Source: Opisthocomus hoazin (Eukaryota > Chordata > Aves > Opisthocomiformes > Opisthocomidae). Taken from it: 64,000 nucleotides of DNA. The notes under the pieces are model-generated. The model was given only the letters and a program-made list of their open reading frames with translations, searched no databases and was not told the DNA's origin. The translations under genes and the position numbers were made by a program. Where the stretch lies: assembly GCF_030867145.1 (NCBI RefSeq), contig NC_134427.1:19925001-19989000 (forward strand), given 5' to 3'. Of the stretch, positions 52,301 through 64,000 are shown piece after piece (the first letter of the stretch is position 1; every line of letters starts with the position of its first letter).

Positions 52301-55300
52301 GTACATAACTGATGCGCTGGTGTTTTACAGTCTTCAAAGTCAGATGTAATATTCCTGCTTCTGTACTATTAATGGATGTGTGATGGGGGGTACTGCAGAT
52401 AGAAAGCACAAATGTGACTTGTGTAACTAATACTTTGCTTCTAAGTGCTAGGTGCTTTCCTGGGTCTAGTGAGAGTTTATTTTTATCTGTTTTTGACTTA
52501 CTGTCAGTATTAGGAACATATGCATGGAGAACAGGTTGCTTACGAATTAGGGTGCTCATCTCCCATCTTATGTTAGTATCCTATGCTTATGGTAATCATT
52601 CCAACAACATCCTTCCTCAGTGGAAGGAAATGAGGACATCAGGTGCTTTCTGTTTTACACGTAAAGATGGAGGACTACAGGAATAATCTCCATGGCTAAA
52701 AGTTTTTTTTAAATTACCTAGAGACAATGTATTTATGCTTATACCTGTTGGATACAACTGCTTCCCCGATTCCTGGAAGACATGCATTCAAGTTCAGATT
52801 CTGATCAAGTCATGGTATTAGGGTTGGACAAACGTTAATGACATTTTACAAACCAAGGCAAGAAATTCATTAATGACGTTACCCTAGTTGCACAGATTAA
52901 ATATTAACACTTATTTCCTGGCCTCCAATCTGGTATGTTACCAAACATCTGCACAACATGACTGAAAAGGAATTGTACACACTCTTGTGATGACGCACTA
53001 GAAATACTTAAAAGTAAAATGGCATTTCCCAATACAAAATAAAATAGTAACATGAATCTACTGCTACATAGGAACAAAAGTTAGGAGAAAGTAAACACTG
53101 AATCATTCTTTTCTAAATAGGATTCAGCTAACAGATTTGTCTGACCAAGGCTTAGTAATATGAACACAGGAGAGCCAGTCATTAAAAGCTACTTCCTTTA
53201 TTTATAAATTTCACAAAATCTAGCGGCATTGCTCTGTAGTAACCTTTTTGTGAAAGGAGCAACTCAAAGAGTAAAATGTTAAAGTGCATGAGCACAAGTC
53301 CAGTGTCTGGCAGCCAAACACGCAATGCAGTGACAGAAACCATCACAATTCCTCTTAATGCTCCATTGAGAGAGTCCAGTGACGTTAACCTCCTGCCTTC
53401 TGTTGAAATCCAGACACGAGAACGGACTACGCCAGCTTCTCCCTTTACTGTAGTTACCCTGACAGATTAGATACTTCTCTTTCAATGTCTTCCCAGCAGT
53501 GACTGTTGTATAATTTAACAGACTAAAGTTCTAAATAGAATTCTGTTTACTTCAGAAAACCTGACTGTCTCTTCAGCTTTCATTTTGACAAGAAATTCTG
53601 CCACCAATTTTATATTTACCTTTATTGCTTTTCAAAAACCCCATCGTCTCTCATCAGTGGCGTTAGGTTGCTTTCTTCTCAGACGTTGGTCATAATTTAG
53701 GTAGTGAAATTAAACATGTACTTAAAAAAAAAGGAGGGGGAAGGGGGAAGAGAAGCAAGTGTTCCCCCTCATGTACTGCATTAGCAGTCTTTTGCTTACC
53801 AAAAAGTGCACTGGGGGCTGGGGAGGGATTTTCTAAAGTTCTTACGGGTTCTTCAAAATTCTGTGGGGACAGTGAACAAGAGGAGCACCAGAGTTGGGAA
53901 ACAGACTTTCCCTTTTCCCTTAGGAGATCACATCCAAATGCAAACTCCTCCCTTTTTTTGTGACTAAACAAAAAGAATTTGGCTTTCTTAATTGCAATAT
54001 AAAGAAATTCTCTCCTTGCAGATGTTCTGATATACAGATGACTGGGTGTGCAGTGCAACAATACAAGTTTAAGAAAACTGTCCCCACCCATGGTCATCTG
54101 AGATGGTAGCCCCTGAGATTTCAAGCATGAGTCATCTCTGTTTTTCATGGTGTAACTAGTTAAGCAGAGGAAAATGGTTTGAGAGTCAATAAAAATTAGG
54201 AGCATTGGCAGCAAGCATATTTTAATCTTTCGCACAATCACAGTATTTTCCAGTGAAAAAGCAATGATGTGTTTTGTATGTTTAAGGAACTGAATTTTAC
54301 TGTAGTCTGAATGCAAAATTTTAGCACGGTCTGTTGCTGGGTTTGTGGTGAACATATCCTATCACTTTCTAGCCAGACACACCTAGATTCATCTCTAGAG
54401 ATCCGCCATCTCTAGAGCCATACTTGGAATTCCCAGGTAAAGATTTACCTAAGACAGGACTTCACGCTGCAACTTTTTGCTTGCTTTACTCTAAACTTTT
54501 GGTGAACAAACTTGCTTTCTGCTACTTTCATGTGCTTTATGATAGACTGAGGTATCCTTAAGTTACATTTTAATAACATTATTTGGCAACTCAAGTATTC
54601 CTTTTTATAAGGAAGATGTGGAGGTGTAGAATGGGGATGAGTTGTACATGGATAATAAAACAATGCAGCGTTTACCAGTTTAGTCAGAGAAGGTGGGGAT
54701 TTTACCCACCACCAAGGGAGATAATACTGGTGATGGCATTTCCTACCAGGGAAGGCAATCGTACTGACTTACTATATCATAACAGTTCTTTGACTTTTAT
54801 CCACACTTCAAAGAGGAAGTGAGATGACCAAGCAAATTTCAGTACATTTTCTCCCACAAGGCAAAGTGCACATTCAAGTTTTTAGATTTAACAGCTCTAA
54901 ACACTATTTTGTTCAATCTTCTGAGCAGCGTAACACCACCAAAACAGGAAAACAATGCAAAAGTAGTCCGAACATAAACATTCATACCAAGACAGGAGAA
55001 CCAGGTAGAAACCAGCACAATTCTCAGAGAAAAGAAGTTAAAAAAATGGAGAAAAAGATGACCTCTGAGAGAGTTTTAAACAGTGAGGTTCTGAACTTTA
55101 CTACCCCTTAATACACATGCATGCACATTTATCACACTTCTTATTTACCGAGACCAACATGCTGGTTCAAGGTGTACAGTTTCAGAGGCGAGCAGCTTTT
55201 CACGTTCTTAGCCCAAAATACCCCAGCAGCTTTTGCAAAGCAGCAGAGGCCAGGCTTCCAGGACTGGCTCGCAACATTACATGCTCAGAGCCTGAGCTAG

Positions 55301-57811
55301 AAGCAGAGACAGCACCGAGCAAGCCGGCTGCAGGCAAGGAGGTGCGTAACCGTATTATCACATGATTGCGCCTGTGCTAATACGTCCTACCCCTCAGCAA
55401 AACCTCCTCGCGCAGGACAGCTGTGTACCAGCACAGCCAGAGCTTCCGAAAAGAATTTGTTCAAGCCCTGCCAGCTCAAAAGACATGAAAAAAGCTTGCG
55501 CGACTTTGCAGCAGACCACACAGCTAAAACTCAGGTGGCTTGATGGCACGACTTGATATTTAGGTAACTAGATCATTTTTAATATGAATAAAGCAGGAGT
55601 CACGGTAGCCACTGCAGAAGAAAGAAACTGTTTGCACAGCTCTAGACTAAACAGACAGTAAAGTGGTCTTAGACTTAACAAATTCTGAAGGAAGCACGAA
55701 GAGGAAACTGACGCTGTTGACCATTCATTCAACTTATTTTTAGAAACTTTTTTTCTCTGCAAAAGGGACAGAAAAATCCTTAGCGTGAGGCAGTGCATAA
55801 CAACAGCAACTTATGGTTAGTAATAAAAAAAGATATCATTTAATTTGTTAACAAATGCAGTGATACTCAAAAAGCTAACATTGTCAGAAAACATTTCCAT
55901 TTTCAACTTAAAAATACACAGTCCCGACTCCAAGTCTATCAGTATTTGGACTGATCATTACAGTGATGGTAGGACAAGGTTCCCTGTCAAAAGGTTCTAG
56001 TAAGAGTTACTGAAGTGCCCACTCCCTAGTTATTGTCAATCTTCTTGCTTACTAGCATACAAAAACTCATCACTCTTACCTTTAATGCAACTGCAATTCA
56101 AATGTTTCTAGGTAAGTAGGTCGATAAATTCATGAAAAATCGAAAAAAGTAAATAGTGAAAATTCTAGGCATCTCTTAGGTTATAAACATCTCTAAACAG
56201 ACCATTCAAGCCAAGGTTTTCCTGGATTGGTAATACGAGCTTTCTCAGCTGTTTGTTGTCAATACCACTTGTACAATTGCAAAATACTACCTGCCACCAG
56301 AAAACACGGAACAGGCTGATCATGTACGTTACTTTAGGTTAGGGGATACCACTAGAAACTCATTACGTTATCAGTCTCAAGTGCTATATTTTCACCTAAA
56401 TTCTATGTTCTGAGTGCCTTCAGATGTTGGAACGATGCAAGATTCTGCCAAACACTGTTCCTGACACAAAGGTTTAAAATTTACTCTTGGTTAAAACCAG
56501 CATTATGACATTAAACTGCTTTTAATAGCATCAACTTTAAAAAAGCTTACCTCTCTTAAAGATAAATCTACTTAATGCTACCCAAGTTACAGAAATATTT
56601 TTCATGTTCAGCTTTTTAAGGAAAGGTAAACTTATAAACTAAGAGGTAATACATAACAAACCTATAAAACTGTTTTGTTACCTTAGAGAAACAGCCAAGA
56701 GAAACCTTATCTGCTGTGGCTTCTCGGAGAATAAGATCACATACCCCCCTTTTACATTTGCATCCAATGTCTGTGCACAGACCATGCTTCATAAAGGCAG
56801 GAAAACAAACGTTAAAACACTTGGTGCGGTCCACCAAGTATAAGTATGAAATCTCATACTTCTCATACTTGGTGCGGTCCTAAAATCTCATACTTCAGGT
56901 ATAAAGTAGTATCAGCATACACACAAGCCATGTTTGTATCTTATTTTCATGCATATATTCCAGACACCATGATCCGACCGCCGTGAAAGCGCCATGTGCG
57001 TTCAGGTAACACAGAGGTTTCCCCAAAGCCCTGCTCCCCCTGCCATGAACCCTGCTGCTTCTGCTTGCTCACCTCTCTCTCCCCCCACTGCAGCTCAGAC
57101 TCATTTGACCCAGGCTAAATGAGGATTATTTTCCAAACAACAGCAACTTTTTAAGTGGGTGTAGGTTATACCTGAAAACCTGCAATATTTTTACATTAGG
57201 AACGGAGAGAGAAAGACTACAAGGCTGGCCACCAGCTGGTCTTTTTGAGATCACATTACCAAATGAAAAGAGCCTCACACTTGTTTCTCACTGTTCTGTG
57301 TATGTGATTATCATTCGGCAAACCATCTGTGAGCGTTCAAATAACCTGAACTTGGCTCAAGGCTAGAACAAGTTTTTAGCTTCAGTTACATTACACTAAA
57401 ATTCCCGCACTGTTTAGCATGCTGTCTTCTTCAGTCAAACTTTATGGAACTGTAATGTACACTGCAAAGGTATTGTTACTTAAAGGCATGCAAGAAAAAT
57501 ATGCCTGAAAGAGCAAGCTTCAGCGAAACACCAAAATACCTATACAGCTTCTCTTATACGAACTTGAAAAGCAAGGATAATGTCCAATCCATGAACAAGC
57601 CAGACTGAGGACTGACAATCCCAGAATGGCAAAAAAGCAGCCTACTCCTAGGATGCTCTCCATGGTTTTCTACGGCATAATCTTGCTCCGATCCCTGTTC
57701 TAACTCCCACTTTCTTGCTCTGCGTTTTACTGAGGAACAGCAAGCTTAGTTTCACCTTGCAGTTGTTCCTCTTCCCTGTGGTGATAATATTTCATAATGA
57801 AAGCACTTCTC
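46386..57811. other. ACSL4 upstream region or intron 1, no gene recognised
   Basis: A long AT-rich stretch with no exon I can support on either strand and no CpG island. It has a C run at 46630-46641, A/T runs, and a small tandem microduplication at 56819-56895. The longest open frame (53690-54355, minus, 221 codons) has no recognisable motif. Because no CpG-island promoter appears between 46.4 kb and the window end, the ACSL4 first exon may lie beyond 64000. Confidence 0.45.
56819..56895. repeat. Short tandem microduplication
   Basis: ACTTGGTGCGGTCC occurs at 56819-56832 and again at 56867-56880 (period 48). AAATCTCATACTT occurs at 56849-56861 and 56883-56895 (period 34). The first copy also contains a small hairpin (CTTGGTG / CACCAAG, 56820-56838). 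Confidence 0.95.
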
Positions 57812-58230
57812 ATAGAATGACAGAATGGTTTGGGTTGGAAAAAGACCATCTCCTTCCAACCCCCCTGCCATGAGCAGGGACCCCTTCCACCAGACCAGGG
57901 TGCTCAACGCCCCGTCCAGCCTGGCCTTGAACACTGCCAGGGAGGGGGCAGCCACAGCTTCTCTGGGCAGCATGGGCCAGTGCCTCACCACCCTCATGGG
58001 GAAGAATTTCTTTCTTATGTGTAATCTAAACCTACCCTCTTTCAGTTTAAAGCCATTACCCCTTGTCCTATCACTCCAAGCCCTTGTAAAAAGTCCCTCT
58101 CCAGCTCTCTCACAGGCTCCTCCAGGCACTGGCAAGCCGCTGTAAGGTCTCCCCGGAGCCTTCTCTTCCCCAGGCTGAACAGCCTCAGCTCTCCCAGCCT
58201 TTCCTCAAAGAAGAGGTGCTCCAGCCCAAG
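57812..58230 (-). mobile_element. CR1 LINE, 5'-truncated, minus orientation
   Basis: Starts with the tail CATAGAATGACAGAATGG at 57812 and runs through GCCTGGCCTTGAACACTGCC, GCCCCTTGTCC-type words and AGCTCTCCCAGCCTTTCCTC. The 5' truncation near 58230 lies about 85 bp before the solo LTR. Same subfamily as the copy at 3901. Confidence 0.94.
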
Positions 58231-58316
58231 TTGTTCAAACAGAGGAGCTCACAAAAATGCAAAACTATTTGCATGCTTATGAAATAAACAGAGAATCCAT
58301 TTTCATAATGAAAATT

Positions 58317-58737
58317 TGTTTTGGTTTCGGCTGCCGCCGGCAACAAAAGCACCACGCGGCCGCCCCTCCCCCTGCCGTGGTGCGGAGGAGAATGGAAAGA
58401 AACAGTCAGAAACTGGTGGGTCGGGATAAGGGCAGTTTAACAGAACAGCAGACAAAGGGAACAGGAACAACGACGATACAGATAAGGAGAAAATAGGACC
58501 CAAACTCACACAACAGACCCGCTCGCTCAGACAGGACCGGCGCCGCGCGCTCCCCAGCCGCTCCCCAGCCTCGAGTGAGTCCCCGCCGCACTGCCCCCGC
58601 CCTGGAACCCCGCATGATGTCACAGGGTATGGAATACCGGGCTCTGTTTGGCCAGGTGGGGTCAGCCCCCGCCCCCCGGCTGTGCCCCTTCCTGGAGTCC
58701 GGTGGAAATTAGCCCTGTCCTGGCCAAACCCAGGACA
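58317..58737 (-). mobile_element. Solo LTR of an endogenous retrovirus with 5-bp target duplication
   Basis: A 421-bp GC-rich block reads, on the minus strand, TGTCCTGGGTTTGGCCAGG at its 5' end and ends ...GCCGAAACCAAAACA, so it has the TG...CA ends of an LTR. It is flanked by the direct repeat AAATT at 58312-58316 and 58738-58742. No internal viral sequence adjoins it, so it is a solo LTR left by recombination. Its start resembles LTRs I recall as common in bird genomes. A 5-bp duplication fits ERVL-like or some gamma-type elements; the family is not assigned. It has the same orientation as ACSL4. Open frames inside it are not genes. Confidence 0.9.
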
Positions 58738-61700
58738 AAATTAAACACATCTGTCTAACAAAGGCACAAAACCAAGGCTATCTTAAATTCAGCATTAAAT
58801 TATACTGTGTAAATAGACAGTATGAATCATCTGTATGTACAGCTGTCTTCACGGAAAGCAGCGTGCAAAGTGACAAACTAATGGGCCACTGCGGACAGAC
58901 AGAAACTGCGCCATCCCCGCTTCTGACTTCTGTGTCTGGTGCGAAAAGACCAGACACCACAAACCAGAATCTCTTGCTTGTTTTTTATTTTTTCCTTTCC
59001 ATTGCTATATCACTTTGCCGTAATTTGACATTTCCACTAGCTGCAGATTTACTGTCCCAACTCTGCTATGTAACATTCAAAGCTATCGAAAATACTGTTG
59101 TAAAACTACACTTTACCTATATAGCGTTGTGATTCTTTCAGTATGTATGCTTTCATTGTGGAAAAAACCAAAACCAAACCAAGAAGTGCCATCCTAAGAA
59201 CACAAGGAGGTTAGTACTTAAAGCAAATTTTATGATATAACACAACTTGAGCAAATTACTTTATTGACCTGACATAAACGTGACCTCAGTGGAACAGAGA
59301 CTTCAACAGAGAAGCGAGAACAGTGCAATAAGCCTGCTGGTTCTCTATCAGAGTCTTCCAGTTCAGGTTCATGGCAGCCAACTCAATTCAAACGTGGACT
59401 GCGGTGATCTCGCTTTGACCGTTCCCTCAGGCTGTAAATTTTGCAGGCAACCAATTATATATAACTTATAAACAGAGCCAGGGGTCTGACGTAGCTCCCT
59501 ATTCGTTTGCTCAAGTGCCCGTGCAAGGGAGGAAGAGGTAACCTCCATTCACTCCAGCTCACACGGAATTACTTGCATCTTTACAATGTAGCTTTGTAAG
59601 CACTTTAAATAAGCATGAAAGCCAGCTACTGCTGGAAGAAGTTGCCTACACCCATTTTTCACTATCCCAGCCTGTCCCTTCCCTTTTGCCAGGAGCCAGA
59701 GCGAGTGAGTGAGTGCTGGCTGAAGCTTTCGCAAGCTTCGTGTGTTCATGGAAGTGCGGTATGGGCAAAAAAAGCAACCAGAAGCTGTAGCGTGATAACT
59801 AACCTAATCTTATCTTTATTGGAAGCTAAAAAAAACCCCTCAAAACCCCTTCCCAAACACTGAAATGTCTTGTTAAAATTTTATTTAGATTAATTTTATG
59901 TAGTCCAAAATATGCATAATTTGTTATTTATTGAAGGTCAGGAGTTAGTAATCTTCCTAATCCAAAGTGGCTGTATGGTACAGGAAACAGCAGCTGGCCA
60001 CCAAGTTGAGTTTAAGCTGTGACGTGAATGCCCTCATTCATAAACTCTGGGGTTTTTGCTACGAGCCAACATTCAGCGCGCAGTGATGTGCAGTTTCCAG
60101 CCCCTCAGACTTCACCGCATATTTGAAGTAGTGACATTTCATAGGCTGCTCAACTCCTCTGGCTTCCAAGACAAAACGTGTTGAGAAGGACTCACTGGGT
60201 GTTCTGCTTCTCATGTGCCTTAGGTAAACTGAACGTAGTAAGATCCCTTCAAAAATGACTGCGTGTATAACTACTAGAGAGGAAACAACAAAGTACCTGA
60301 TGGATTGCTCAGGCAATATGAAGTGTTTCAGGAGGTCTGACCAGTTACATCAATTTGCCTTTTTTTTTTTCCAGCAAGATACTTGCACCCTCTTACCAGC
60401 AACTATCACAATACAGGCTCCTTGTAGTCTCACCACTGTCTTCACTCAACCCTACGAACTCACCTGATGGCAGCACTCATTTAAACATGGCCAGATTCAT
60501 TCCACTGTATGGGCCACTTGCCATAAATATGTGCAGAATTGTGAACTGCAACATTGTGTGAAGTTAGATCAAATGCTTTGTAGTACCTGCTCATCTGTAG
60601 CCTACTCTGACAGGCAGCGAGCGCTCTTCGTGTTCCACCCAGTGTGAGAAACCGCCCCTGCAGAGCATTAGATGAATACTCATTATTTACAGTCTAATGT
60701 TTCTCTACACACAACTTTCTTAGAAGGCTTTTTGGTTCCAGTTGTACAAGGGGCTCCTAGTGTACAGAAATACGCATAATAAAATTTACAAAGTAGTAGC
60801 TTAATCCAAATACCAAAACTGACTTGTAGCCAGATGAGCGATCATTACATGAACACAAAAATAAAATATTTTTATTTTGGGAAAGTTCTTATTTTAGGAA
60901 ATACTGTTGTATATGAAGCTTGCTAATGACCAGAGTAAGCTGGATGTAGAATGAGTAACTCGGTTGCTCAGTTTCCAGAAACACAGCATACCTTTAGCTT
61001 TCTCTTTAAAAGACCAGCGAGGGTTGACTGTAGTTTCAGGCTCGCTGGTACATGTTATCCTGAACCAAGGAGTGTAGTTCATATGTTATTGTAGAGTGGC
61101 TAATACAAAAAATTCGAGGATGGGAATCAACAGGTAGGGAGGGCAGAGAGAGGATGGAACGCAGAACATCTCTCTCCAGTGCCTGCGGCAGGCTCTTGGT
61201 AGGAGCTGCCTGCCCCAGGCATGGAGTCAGCCCCTCTTGGCTGCCTGCTGCTGGGGCCTTTGGCTTCCACAGCGAGAGGTGGGCATGTTGGAAAATAATC
61301 ATGTGAAAAGCCATCGGATATGGCAGAATGGCAGTGTTTCTGTCTGTAAAAGCATCTGTGCAACCGAGGGACAGCAAGAAAAATTCACTCGCACTAGCGG
61401 ACTGCTAAAGAACACAAGCGCAGGTGTGAAGCCTGTTCTTGCTGTGATACGTAACCAAGATTTTCTGGCAGCCAGGAAAGAAGAGCCTTAGGGCACCCGT
61501 GTGCTCCGCAGAACCCATTTAGTTGTTTGGTATTGCTTTTCCAAACTGAACTGGGAAACACGAAGCAAACAGGCTTATAACTACCGACACTGAATGGAAT
61601 TTCTCTTTGCGGTGTCACATACTGAATATTATAATTTATTCAGTTTCTCTCTGTGCTAATAGTTTTCTACTCCTGTCGGCAGGATTTGTGCAAACGAGGG

Positions 61701-63240
61701 TCTGGTGGGCAGAGGCATGGCTAAAAAAGCAGCTGTTTGGGAATGCAAGGAAATAACATGAAGAAATCAGCAGCAGCCCTTGCGTGCTTGACATTTCTTT
61801 GGAGTTGCATTGTTCAAGGGTCAGAAATGTCAGCATGGAAGTGAAGGTGCTTTGGGGCACTCAGTCCCCGATGACCCCAACCGCAGCAGCCCAGAGGCGT
61901 CAAACCGCACGCCGGTGCGCAGACAGGCATTCCTGCTCACAGAGCGAGCGTGGAAGAACCACACTCAGTACGACGCGTAGCTGAAGGAACTACTGCTCGA
62001 GTCACACTGCAAGCACGCAAACCAGCAGTTCTATAAACTCGACATCTAACTGCAGTAACCGCACTCGACGCTGAGGAACTGCACATACAGAGGAAAACCT
62101 CAGTGAAGGTGCAGCTCAGAACGCACGTCCCGTATCTCACAATGCGTAGAACAGCGGTTTAGAAGAAAACCAACCATCCTTTCATGTTACTTGAATCTAT
62201 AGTTGTGCTTCCTAGAATGTAAGTCACATTTAGTAGGCTTTGTTTAAATTTAAAATGCTACACAGCTGGGTAATGCACCCAGCTAAGTAGAACAAGGATC
62301 AGATTTCACCATACTAATACTAATTTCACTTTAAAATGGGTTGCACAGTATCATAAAAGAACAAAAAATTCCCCAAACAGGTCTGCTGTACAGATCTAAC
62401 AAGTAATTTTGCAAAACATAACTATTAGATAGACGTTAAGAAAAATTTTTTGTCGGCCATGCTTATACTACCACAAAAGCACAATGGGGTAGGCCAAACA
62501 TGACACTAACAGATATTTTAAAATTAAATATTTAAATTTTCAATAAATGTATATTTAGAGAATCTGATGAACACAAGCATTTCTGTAACTGTCTTGGTAT
62601 TACTCACAATCTTTTTTCAGTAATAAGGAGAGTTAAAACACAATACCACTTCAGAGTTACTAAAATAATAATTTAAAAGACTCTTTAGTCCAAATTTTAA
62701 GAGTACAAGTAGTGGAATGTAATGTGCTATTTTAAGTCTGTCCTTGTCCTGTCAACTTAAATTCACATTGAATTTATAAATTCACAGGCTTTCAAGCATA
62801 CCTAGATATTTTTTTTGATTGATACAGACATTAATATTCTAACTGCCATTCTACACCTATGCTATAAAACATTCCCAGTGATCAGCGTGTGGAACTACGG
62901 GCACTTTCCCTGCACACTAACAAAAGTGATGAGCAAAAATCATGAGACGAGCTGCAGCGTCATCACACAGTGTAAAACAAATGTGCATACAGGTATTCTG
63001 CTCTGGTTTTTGACACTTCACAGCTGCTATTGACAGCCCAATGAATTTATAATAAGAATTAAAAAAGAAATGTAAATCTGTTGCCTAATAGGCAAGTTAC
63101 AAATATGCTTTTAGAAAAAGATGCTCAACTGATGAAGCAGTATCATACTTTAAGGAATCAACAGTCACATTAATATACCTTGGAGAAAATCCTAGTTCAT
63201 TAGCTTTGTCCTCACTGAACACCACTGGTACTCAAGTGTA
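58738..63240. other. Non-coding DNA right of the solo LTR
   Basis: No exon or RNA gene is recognised. The 61880-62110 stretch is richer in CpG than its surroundings but too weak to call an island. A small perfect hairpin (AGCTGGGT / ACCCAGCT) lies at 62264-62284. TMEM164, the next human gene on this side (recalled), was not detected. Confidence 0.4.
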
Positions 63241-63360
63241 ACAGATTTAAGAGTCTCGGATTTAAAGTGATAACCAGGGATCCACCTCGGATCACTTTAA
63301 ATCCGAGACTCTTAAATCTGTGATAATTGGTGGATCCCTTTATCTCTACCCTGGAGATAA
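63241..63360. repeat. Perfect 31-bp inverted repeat with interlocking inverted copies
   Basis: 63241-63271 is the exact reverse complement of 63291-63321 (31 bp, 19-nt spacer). The spacer word AGGGATCCACC (63276-63286) is in turn the exact reverse complement of 63329-63339 just downstream. A third short inverted pair (TTTATCTC / GAGATAAA) follows at about 63339-63361. No coding or transposon sequence was recognised. Confidence 0.95.
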
Positions 63361-63361
63361 A

Positions 63362-64000
63362 GATATCTCACCTTGAAGCCCAGTGAACTCCCAGCTGCAC
63401 AATATCCATCAGTTTGGCATCTGTACTACAAAAAACATGCAAAATTTAAATACAGGAAAAAAGATATTTTCTCAATACCTAGGATTCCTTACAAAACACT
63501 TAGGTGAAAAGTACTCTTTGATTTCGATGAAAAGTCCACGTGCTTAGCTCTATCTGAAGCAAAGAAAGAGGAAACAATTCCTCATGTCCTTCATATTGCA
63601 CAGCCATTAATCCAAAAGCAAAGCAAATAAAACGCGGGCTGCCTTTTTGCTGTGATAGCATTAGCTCCAGCCTTACTTCTATCATAAGCAACTTGTGTAC
63701 ATGAGCTTTAAAAATCACCCACTATACAAACTGACATTCTGGCAGCGCGCTGGCTAGAGCGGAGCATTTCCCACCCCTCCCAGCCCCATGCCCGCAGTCA
63801 CCTTTCCTTACTTGTTCTGCTCCTCCATTTCCCAAGACTGCCTGTGCTATTTATTTCCTTACTGAAAAATGGCTCAGTGTGCCTTCTGAGTTTTCTACTA
63901 TATTTGGGATCATCTTAAAATGTACAATAACTCTCCAGCCAATTGCACCAACACGCTCCTCATAACTAACCTCTGCAGAAGATCGAGCTCAAGCCGGCAC
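63362..64000. other. Right-edge flank, nothing recognised
   Basis: AT-rich, then slightly GC-richer from 63740. No exon with conserved protein content is visible before the window ends. Confidence 0.4.

Noticed and set aside
58303-58623. Open frames of about 106 and 69 codons in the GC-rich block
   Set aside because: They lie inside the solo LTR and show no viral or host protein motif.
58317-58737. CpG-rich block as the ACSL4 first exon and promoter
   Set aside because: The TG/CA ends and AAATT duplication show it is an inserted LTR; promoter activity remains possible and is listed only as a finding.

Overview
This is a vertebrate nuclear window, almost certainly from a bird. The evidence is spliced genes with large introns, many 5'-truncated CR1 LINE copies ending in ATTCTATG-type tails (the dominant avian retrotransposon), and a solo LTR of a type I recall from avian genomes. 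The gene order NXT2 - KCNE5 - ACSL4 matches human Xq22.3-q23; in chicken that segment lies on chromosome 4 (recalled, not searched). I cannot name the species.

Layout. 1-3900: no recognisable gene. 3901-4412: CR1 copy. 4470-4900: CpG-rich promoter. 4669-9798, + strand: NXT2, four coding exons, 141 codons. 9799-about 15500: NXT2 3' UTR and intergenic DNA with several AATAAA hexamers. 15504-16562: a longer CR1 with reverse-transcriptase remnants. 17604-17919: a (TG)n-rich tract. 19180-19900: GC island containing KCNE5 (19372-19698, - strand, one coding exon, 108 codons). 19940-21503: two CR1 fragments of one subfamily. 28000-42943, - strand: all 14 coding exons of ACSL4, giving 711 residues, with 5' UTR extending upstream to 43104 and probably a non-coding exon at 46339-46385. 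46.4-64 kb: no coding sequence recognised; probably ACSL4 intron 1 or upstream flank, holding a CR1, a solo LTR with a 5-bp target duplication, and an unusual nested inverted repeat at 63241-63360.

The three genes are functionally unrelated and are linked by conserved synteny, not by a pathway: an mRNA-export cofactor (NXT2), a potassium-channel beta subunit (KCNE5) and a polyunsaturated-fatty-acyl-CoA synthetase (ACSL4). NXT2 converges on KCNE5, while KCNE5 and ACSL4 run in tandem on the minus strand. Exon boundaries were read by hand from GT/AG sites and checked for phase: ACSL4 exons sum to 2136 nt and NXT2 exons to 426 nt with no frame break.

I found no convincing undescribed biological system. 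The points most worth a second look are the 31-bp perfect inverted repeat with a second interlocking inverted copy at 63.2-63.4 kb, the short KCNE1-like KCNE5, the solo LTR lying in sense orientation upstream of ACSL4, and the two CR1 insertions whose truncated 5' ends abut the NXT2 and KCNE5 CpG islands.
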